This document shows positions 58,314-64,000 of a stretch of 64,000 nt of DNA, piece after piece. Position 1 is the first letter of the stretch; each line of letters begins with the position of its first letter. Source of the stretch: an unidentified bacterial endosymbiont (GTDB lineage Bacteria; Pseudomonadota; Gammaproteobacteria; Enterobacterales; Enterobacteriaceae). The stretch is taken from positions 1,798,001 to 1,862,000 of the forward strand of contig NZ_OU963893.1 of assembly GCF_918797525.1 (NCBI RefSeq), given 5' to 3'. The position numbers and the translations under genes are program-made. Under the pieces are notes generated by a model that saw only the letters and a program-made list of their open reading frames with translations, made no database searches and was not told where the DNA came from.

Positions 58314-60476
58314 ATGACAGAAAAAACAAAACCTTCTGCCGCCCCGTCTTCGGGCAGTGATGAAATCGATATTGGTCGCCTGGTCGGCACCGTTGTCGAG
58401 GCGAAGTGGTGGGTTATAGGGATTACCGCCGTGTTCGCCGCTGCGGCGGTGGTCTATACGCTGTTCGCGACGCCTATCTACAGCGCCGATGCGCTGGTGC
58501 AAATCGAGCAGAATACCGGCAACTCTCTGGTTCAGGATATCGGCTCTGCGCTGGCGAACAAACCGCCCGCCTCCGATGCCGAAATTCAACTGATCCAGTC
58601 ACGCCTGGTGCTGGGGAAGACGGTTCACGACCTGGGTCTTGATATTTCGGTGACCAAAAACACCTTCCCGCTGTTCGGTGCGGGCTGGGATCGCCTGATG
58701 GGCCGTAGCGATGATACGGTAAACGTGACGGATTTCGTGCTGCCTAAAGGCGGCACTGAGCAGACCTTCACCCTCACGGTGCTCGGGCCGAAACAGTATC
58801 AACTGACCAGCGATGCCGGCTTTAGCGCCCGCGCAGAAGTGGGGCAGATGCTGACGAAAGACGGCGTCAGCATGCGGGTAAGCGGCATTCATGCTCAGGA
58901 AGGCGGTGAATTTACGGTCACCAAATTCTCCACCCTTGGGATGATCAACACTCTGCAAAACAACCTGACCGTAACGGAAAATGGCAAGGATACTGGCGTC
59001 CTGAGCATGACCTTCACCGGTGAAGATAAAGAGATGATCCGCGACATTCTCAACAGCATCACCCGCAACTATCTTGAGCAAAACGTTGAGCGTAAGTCGG
59101 CGGAAGCGGCCAAAAGTCTGGCCTTCCTGGCCAAACAGCTGCCGGAGGTGCGTGCCCGTCTGGATGGCGCCGAGAACAAACTCAACGCGTACCGTCAGGA
59201 TAAAGACTCTGTCGACCTTCCGCTGGAAGCGAAATCGGTGCTGGATTCGATGGTTAATATTGATGCCCAGCTCAACGAGTTGACCTTTAAAGAGGCGGAG
59301 ATTTCTAAGCTTTATACCAAACGCCATCCGGCTTACCGCACGCTGCTGGAAAAACGTCAAACCCTCGAAGACGAGAAAGCGAAGCTGAACAACCGCGTCA
59401 CCGCGATGCCGAAGACGCAGCAGGAGATTGTGCGTCTGACCCGCGACGTGGAGTCCGGCCAGCAGGTATATATGCAACTGCTCAACAAACAGCAGGAGCT
59501 GAAAATCACCGAAGCCAGTACCGTCGGCGATGTGCGTATCGTTGATCCGGCCATTACGCAGCCTGGCGTACTGAAGCCGAAGAAGGCGCTGATCATCCTC
59601 GGCAGCATTATTCTTGGCCTGATGCTCTCCATCGTCGGCGTGCTGTTGCGATCTCTGTTCAACCGGGGTATCGAAAGCGCGCAGGTGCTGGAAGAGAACG
59701 GTATCAGCGTCTATGCGAGTATCCCACTCTCCGAATGGCAAAAGTCGCGTGACAGCGTTAAAACCGTTAACGGCGTGAAGCGTTACAAACAGAGCCAACT
59801 GCTGGCGGTGGGTAACCCTACCGATCTGGCGATTGAAGCGGTGCGCAGCCTGCGAACCAGCCTCCACTTCGCCATGATGCAGGCCAAAAACAACGTCCTG
59901 ATGATGACCGGCGTAAGCCCGTCGATTGGCAAAACCTTTGTCTGCGCCAACCTGGCGGCAGTGGTGAGCCAGACCAACAAGCGCGTGCTGTTGATCGACT
60001 GCGATATGCGTAAGGGCTACACCCACGAACTGTTAGGTACCAACAACGTTAACGGCCTGTCGGAAATTCTGCTCGGCCAGGGCGACATTAGCCAGAGTGC
60101 GAAGCCGACCACCATCCCGAAATTTGATCTTATCCCGCGTGGGCAGGTGCCGCCGAACCCTTCCGAACTGTTAATGAGCGAACGTTTCACGCAACTGGTG
60201 GAGTGGGCGAGCAAAAACTACGACCTGGTGCTGATCGATACACCGCCAATTCTGGCCGTGACCGATGCTGCCGTGGTTGGCCGCCTTGCGGGAACCAAGC
60301 TGATGGTGGCCCGCTATGCGGTGAATACCCTTAAGGAAGTGCAAACCAGCCTGAGCCGCTTCGAGCAAAACGGGATTGAGGTGAAAGGGGTGATCCTGAA
60401 CTCCATCTTCCGTCGCGCGACCGGGTATCAGGATTACGGTTATTACGAGTACGAATATAAGTCTGACAGTAAATAA
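58314..60476 (+). CDS. wzc: Polysaccharide co-polymerase and tyrosine autokinase Wzc
   Basis: A 720-residue protein with two membrane helices around a periplasmic Wzz domain (about residues 50-425, helices near 32 and 430), then a cytoplasmic BY-kinase. Walker A is GVSPSIGKTF, Walker A' VLLIDCDMRKG, and Walker B LVLIDTPP. The tail YQDYGYYEYEYKS is the tyrosine cluster that is phosphorylated. The ATG at 58314 is the E. coli start; the frame opens earlier inside wzb. Confidence 0.97.
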   Translation: MTEKTKPSAAPSSGSDEIDIGRLVGTVVEAKWWVIGITAVFAAAAVVYTLFATPIYSADALVQIEQNTGNSLVQDIGSALANKPPASDAEIQLIQSRLVLGKTVHDLGLDISVTKNTFPLFGAGWDRLMGRSDDTVNVTDFVLPKGGTEQTFTLTVLGPKQYQLTSDAGFSARAEVGQMLTKDGVSMRVSGIHAQEGGEFTVTKFSTLGMINTLQNNLTVTENGKDTGVLSMTFTGEDKEMIRDILNSITRNYLEQNVERKSAEAAKSLAFLAKQLPEVRARLDGAENKLNAYRQDKDSVDLPLEAKSVLDSMVNIDAQLNELTFKEAEISKLYTKRHPAYRTLLEKRQTLEDEKAKLNNRVTAMPKTQQEIVRLTRDVESGQQVYMQLLNKQQELKITEASTVGDVRIVDPAITQPGVLKPKKALIILGSIILGLMLSIVGVLLRSLFNRGIESAQVLEENGISVYASIPLSEWQKSRDSVKTVNGVKRYKQSQLLAVGNPTDLAIEAVRSLRTSLHFAMMQAKNNVLMMTGVSPSIGKTFVCANLAAVVSQTNKRVLLIDCDMRKGYTHELLGTNNVNGLSEILLGQGDISQSAKPTTIPKFDLIPRGQVPPNPSELLMSERFTQLVEWASKNYDLVLIDTPPILAVTDAAVVGRLAGTKLMVARYAVNTLKEVQTSLSRFEQNGIEVKGVILNSIFRRATGYQDYGYYEYEYKSDSK

Positions 60477-60485
60477 CAACACACT

Positions 60486-60556
60486 CCCCCCTCACCCCTG
60501 AAGGGAGAGGGAACTGTTTGGTGCCGCCTTTCTCCCTCTTCCCTTTGGGGAGTGGG
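60486..60556 (+). repeat. Imperfect inverted repeat between wzc and wcaA
   Basis: A long GC-rich hairpin: left arm near 60486-60512 (CCCTCACCCCTGAAGGG...) and right arm near 60531-60556 (TCTCCCTCTTCCCTTTGGGG...). It resembles the repeated intergenic hairpins common in this family. It could weaken transcription or stabilise the upstream mRNA, splitting wza-wzb-wzc from the wca genes in expression level. Confidence 0.65.
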
Positions 60557-60578
60557 CCGGGGGGAGTAGGGGATTACT

Positions 60579-61421
60579 ATGACCACACAACGCCCTTTGA
60601 TATCTATCTATATGCCGACATGGAATCGTCAGCAACTGGCGATCCGCGCCATTAAATCGGTGCTGCGACAGGATTACGACAACTGGGAGCTGATCATTGT
60701 GGATGACTGCTCATCTTCGTATGAACAACTGCAAAAATTTGTCGCTGACCTCCATGACTCGCGCGTGGTCTATACCCATAACCCGATCAATTCCGGGGCA
60801 TGTGCAGTGCGTAATCAGGCGATCAGGCAGGCGAAAGGGCAGTATTTGACCGGCATTGACGATGATGACGAATGGACGCCAAACCGACTGTCTGTCTTTT
60901 TGTCGCATAAGCACCAACTGGTTACGCACGCGTTCCTGTATGCCAATGACTACGTTTGCCAGGGAGAGGTTTACTCTCAGCCCGCCAGCCTGCCGTTGTA
61001 CCCGAAATCACCCTATTCCCGTCGCCTGTTTTACAAGCGCAATATAATTGGTAATCAGGTCTTTACCTGGGCGTGGCGCTTTAAAGCGTGTCTGTTCGAT
61101 ACCGATCTCAAAGCCGCACAGGATTACGACATTTTCCTGCGCATGGTCGTGGAATATGGCGAGCCGTGGAAAGTGGAAGAGGCCACGCAAATCCTGCACA
61201 TCAACCATGGTGAGATGCAAATTACCTCTTCGCCGAAGAAATTTTCGGGCTATTTCCACTTTTACCGTAAGCACAAGGACAAGTTTGACCGTGCCAGCCG
61301 TAAATATCAGCTCTTTACCCTCTATCAGATCCGCAACAAGCGGATGAACTGGCGCACCCTGCTAACGCTGCTTTCCGTGCGTAACGGCAAGCGTCTGGCT
61401 GATGGACTTCGGGGGAAATAA
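60579..61421 (+). CDS. wcaA: Colanic acid glycosyltransferase WcaA
   Basis: A 280-residue family 2 glycosyltransferase with SIYMPTWNRQQLAIRAIKSVL at the start and the metal and nucleotide motif TGIDDDDEWTPNRL near residue 96. It adds one sugar to the colanic acid repeat unit on the lipid carrier at the cytoplasmic face. The stop overlaps the wcaB start by one base. Confidence 0.95.
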   Translation: MTTQRPLISIYMPTWNRQQLAIRAIKSVLRQDYDNWELIIVDDCSSSYEQLQKFVADLHDSRVVYTHNPINSGACAVRNQAIRQAKGQYLTGIDDDDEWTPNRLSVFLSHKHQLVTHAFLYANDYVCQGEVYSQPASLPLYPKSPYSRRLFYKRNIIGNQVFTWAWRFKACLFDTDLKAAQDYDIFLRMVVEYGEPWKVEEATQILHINHGEMQITSSPKKFSGYFHFYRKHKDKFDRASRKYQLFTLYQIRNKRMNWRTLLTLLSVRNGKRLADGLRGK

Positions 61422-61912
61422 TGTTTCTGGAAGATTGTCGCGCAAACAGCTGGAGCCTGCGTCCGTGCTGCATGGTTCTGGCGTATCGCATTGCACATTT
61501 TTGCTCGGTGTGGCGCAAGAAGAACGTGCTGAACAATATTTGGGCCGCGCCGGTTCTGGTGCTATACCGCATCATCACCGAGTGTCTCTTCGGCTATGAA
61601 ATACAGGCCGCCGCGACCATCGGCCGCCGCTTTACCATTCACCACGGCTACGCGGTGGTGATCAATAAGTTTGTGGTTGCGGGGGATGATTTCACTATTC
61701 GTCACGCGGTCACCCTCGGTAACCGTGGGCCAGCCAGCCTGGCCTGCCCGGTGATTGGTAATAACGTCGAGCTGGGCGCCAACGTAGTGGTGATTGGCGA
61801 TATCACTGTCGGTAACAACGTGACGATTGGCGCAGGCAGCGTGGTGCTGGACAGCATTCCTGATAATGCGCTGGTGACAGGGGAAAAAGCCCGCGTGAAG
61901 GTAATCAAATGA
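61421..61912 (+). CDS. wcaB: Colanic acid acetyltransferase WcaB
   Basis: A 163-residue left-handed beta-helix acyltransferase (CysE/LacA type). The hexapeptide repeats are in VIGNNVELGANVVVIGDI and VGNNVTIGAGSVV. It O-acetylates the repeat unit. Its end overlaps the start of wcaC by 4 bases. Confidence 0.95.
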   Translation: MFLEDCRANSWSLRPCCMVLAYRIAHFCSVWRKKNVLNNIWAAPVLVLYRIITECLFGYEIQAAATIGRRFTIHHGYAVVINKFVVAGDDFTIRHAVTLGNRGPASLACPVIGNNVELGANVVVIGDITVGNNVTIGAGSVVLDSIPDNALVTGEKARVKVIK

Positions 61913-63126
61913 ACATTCTGCAATTCAACGTCCGCCTCGCAGAGGGCGGGGCGGCGGGCGTAGCGCTGGATCTGCACCAGCGCGCGTTGCAAAAGGGGCT
62001 TCAGTCTCGTTTTGTCTACGGCTATGGCAAAGGCGGCAAGAAAAGCGTCAGCCACGATAACTATCCGCAGGTGATAAAGCAGACGCCGCGTCTGACCTCT
62101 ATCGCCAATATTGCCCTGTTTCGACTGTTCAACCGCGATCTGTTTGGCAATCTTAATAGCCTTTCTCGCACGGTGACGCGCACCCCCGGGCCTGTGGTGC
62201 TGCATTTTCACGTTCTGCACAGCTACTGGCTGAACCTGGCCGGGGTGGTGGCATTTTGTGAAAACGTTCAGGCGCACAAACCAGATACCCGCTTCGTCTG
62301 GACGTTGCATGACCACTGGAGCGTAACCGGACGCTGCGCCTTCACCGATGGCTGCGAAGGCTGGAAGAGCCAGTGCCAGAAATGTCCAACGCTCAGCAAC
62401 TATCCGCCGGTTAAAGTCGATCGCGCGCATCAGCTGGTGTCAGGCAAACGTCAGCTGTTCCGCGACATGCTTTCGCTGGGATGTACTTTTATCTCCCCCA
62501 GCCAGCACGTGGCGGATGCATTCAATAGCCTGTATGGGGCAGGGCGCTGCAAGATAATCAACAACGGGATTGACGTGGCGACGGAAGCGATCCTCGCCGA
62601 GCTGACACCCGTTGCCCCAACATCCGGCAAACCGAAAATCGCTATCGTTGCCCATGACCTGCGTTATGACGGCAAAACCAATCAGCAACTGGTACGCGAG
62701 ATGATGGCGCTGAGTGACAACATCGAACTGCACACCTTCGGCAAGTTTTCGCCGTTTGAAGGGCCGAACGTGGTCAATCACGGCTTTGAAACCGATAAAC
62801 GTAGGCTGATGAGTGCCCTGAACGCCATGGACGCGCTGGTGTTTAGCTCCCGCGTGGATAACTATCCACTGATCCTCTGCGAGGCCCTCTCCATCGGGGT
62901 GCCGGTGATTGCCACCCACAGCGACGCCGCGCGCGAAGTGCTGGAAAAATCGGGCGGCAGAACGTTTGCTGAACATGAGGTGCTGCCGCTGGTGCAGTTG
63001 CCAAAGGCCGATATTGCGCAGGCTGTTTTTGGCACTGACCTGGAATCATTCCGCAACCGCAGCCGTAAGGCTTACAGTGGTCAACAGATGCTGGAGGAGT
63101 ATGTCTCGTTCTATCAGGATCTGTAG
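61909..63126 (+). CDS. wcaC: Colanic acid glycosyltransferase WcaC
   Basis: A 405-residue family 4 glycosyltransferase with FNVRLAEGGAAGVALDLHQRAL at the N-terminus and the C-terminal nucleotide-sugar region DNYPLILCEALSIGVPVIATHSDA. Full length. The end overlaps the start of wcaD by 26 bases. Confidence 0.95.
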   Translation: MNILQFNVRLAEGGAAGVALDLHQRALQKGLQSRFVYGYGKGGKKSVSHDNYPQVIKQTPRLTSIANIALFRLFNRDLFGNLNSLSRTVTRTPGPVVLHFHVLHSYWLNLAGVVAFCENVQAHKPDTRFVWTLHDHWSVTGRCAFTDGCEGWKSQCQKCPTLSNYPPVKVDRAHQLVSGKRQLFRDMLSLGCTFISPSQHVADAFNSLYGAGRCKIINNGIDVATEAILAELTPVAPTSGKPKIAIVAHDLRYDGKTNQQLVREMMALSDNIELHTFGKFSPFEGPNVVNHGFETDKRRLMSALNAMDALVFSSRVDNYPLILCEALSIGVPVIATHSDAAREVLEKSGGRTFAEHEVLPLVQLPKADIAQAVFGTDLESFRNRSRKAYSGQQMLEEYVSFYQDL

Positions 63127-64000
63127 TTATCTGCTGCTGCCGCTGATCTATTTGCTGGTCAACGTTAAAATCGCCCAGCTCGGCGAAAGCTTCCCGATCA
63201 CTATCGTTACCTTCCTGCCGGTTCTGCTTCTGTTGTATGTCGATAAAATCAACCTCAGGAAGCTGATGATTGCCTTAGGGCTGGGCGTCGGGCTAACGGC
63301 ATTTAACTACATTTTTGGTCAGTCGCTGGATGCCAGCAAATATGTCACGTCGACGATGCTGTTTGTGTATATCGTTATTATTATCGGCATGGTCTGGAGT
63401 ATCCGCTTTAAAACAATTTCACCGCACAATTATCGGAAAATCCTTAGGTTCTTTTATATTGCCGTTGCGCTAATTGTTATGCTTGCTGCACTGGAGATGG
63501 CGCAAATTATTTTGACCGGCGGTAGTAGCCTGATGGAGATGATTTCGAAATATCTTATTTACAGTAACAGCTATGTGCTGAACTTCATTAAGTTTGGTGG
63601 TAAGCGTACTACGGCGCTCTATTTTGAACCGGCGTTTTTTGCTCTGGCATTAATCTCAATTTGGCTCAGCATCAAACAGTTTGGTATCAAAACCCCCAAA
63701 ACCGATGCTATGATTCTTGCAGGAATCGTTCTGTCTGGGTCGTTTTCCGGGGTAATGACGTTTATTCTGTTTTACCTGTTGGAGTGGGCGTTCCAGTATC
63801 TGAACAAAGATGCGGTAAAGAAAAAATTGCCGCTGGCGATTATCTCTCTGACGGTATTCTTAGTCGGTATAATATTTGCTTTTCCGTACATTTCTACCCG
63901 ACTGGGAGATTTGGGAACGGAAGGTTCGTCGTCCTATTATCGCATTATCGGACCACTGGTTATGGTGGGTTATTCCTTAACCCATATTGATGGTGTAGTA
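63101..64000 (+). CDS. wcaD: Colanic acid polymerase WcaD (5' part)
   Basis: The first 300 codons of WcaD run off the window's right edge with no stop. The product is strongly hydrophobic with several membrane helices (SYLLLPLIYLLVNVKIAQL, STMLFVYIVIIIGMVWSI) and the conserved FGGKRTTALYFEPAFFALAL. It is the Wzy-type polymerase of colanic acid repeat units. The start at 63101 follows GGAGG-like bases and matches the known N-terminus. Confidence 0.95.
   Translation, partial: MSRSIRICSYLLLPLIYLLVNVKIAQLGESFPITIVTFLPVLLLLYVDKINLRKLMIALGLGVGLTAFNYIFGQSLDASKYVTSTMLFVYIVIIIGMVWSIRFKTISPHNYRKILRFFYIAVALIVMLAALEMAQIILTGGSSLMEMISKYLIYSNSYVLNFIKFGGKRTTALYFEPAFFALALISIWLSIKQFGIKTPKTDAMILAGIVLSGSFSGVMTFILFYLLEWAFQYLNKDAVKKKLPLAIISLTVFLVGIIFAFPYISTRLGDLGTEGSSSYYRIIGPLVMVGYSLTHIDGVV

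Noticed and set aside
58599..60026. 475-codon minus-strand frame
   Set aside because: Antisense shadow of wzc, caused by its codon bias; no independent start signals.
1..64000. CRISPR array
   Set aside because: No regularly spaced repeats with unique spacers and no cas genes were seen.
1..64000. tRNA or rRNA genes
   Set aside because: No tRNA cloverleaf or rRNA sequence was recognised, including at the ends of the island where one would expect a tRNA attachment site.

Overview
The window looks like a chromosome segment of an Enterobacter-like member of the Enterobacteriaceae. From about 17.4 kb rightwards the gene order follows the E. coli 46-47 min region (thiM-thiD-yegW-yegV-yegU-yegT-fbaB ... 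yegS-cyaR-trhP-baeR-baeS-mdtD-mdtC-mdtB-mdtA-yegD-alkA-dgcE-udk-dcd-asmA-yegH-wza-wzb-wzc-wcaA-wcaB-wcaC-wcaD), with proteins very close to those I know from E. coli. The genus is inferred from gene content; no rRNA gene is present to confirm it.

Positions 1-17304 are accessory DNA stacked upstream of thiM. Block A (1-4151) has an IS5-family (IS903-type) end that cuts a HEPN-domain gene, and then a leftward operon encoding a STM2901-like protein, a DUF1493 protein, an orphan type VI secretion Hcp and the HEPN protein. Block B (4226-17304) is a 13.1-kb integrative element: a tyrosine integrase (split by a complete 2444-bp IS66-family element with an 8-bp target duplication), a PAAR toxin with an overlapping membrane protein, a second PAAR protein, a serine recombinase, a secreted small protein, an XRE regulator, and a leftward replication-type operon (DUF5906 helicase, His-Me nuclease-like protein and small genes) beside an iteron-like repeat cluster. 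Block B is flanked by identical 74-bp direct repeats, and these repeats are the TPP (thiamin pyrophosphate) riboswitch aptamer of thiM. The element therefore appears to use a riboswitch as its attachment site, and a TPP aptamer lies in the leader of its integrase. Inverted partial copies of the thiM leader lie just upstream of both riboswitch copies.

Positions 17305-33200 hold thiamin salvage (thiM, thiD), the yegWVUT set, fbaB, and a six-gene operon (enolase-superfamily enzyme plus a complete peptide/nickel-type ABC importer) where E. coli has gat genes. After this come yegS, an IS66 remnant, small gene fragments and the sRNA CyaR. Positions 33200-56041 hold tRNA hydroxylation (trhP), the BaeSR envelope-stress regulators with the MdtABC drug pump, DNA repair (alkA), the diguanylate cyclase dgcE, pyrimidine metabolism (udk, dcd), asmA and yegH. 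The window ends inside the colanic acid operon, whose leader carries an ops/JUMPstart element.

Five genes (the HEPN gene, the PAAR toxin, thiD, yegT, mdtB) carry single-base length changes in short homopolymers that break an otherwise clear reading frame. They may be sequencing errors, so the genes are annotated with both readings. mdtD is different: it has lost about 190 codons through in-frame deletions.
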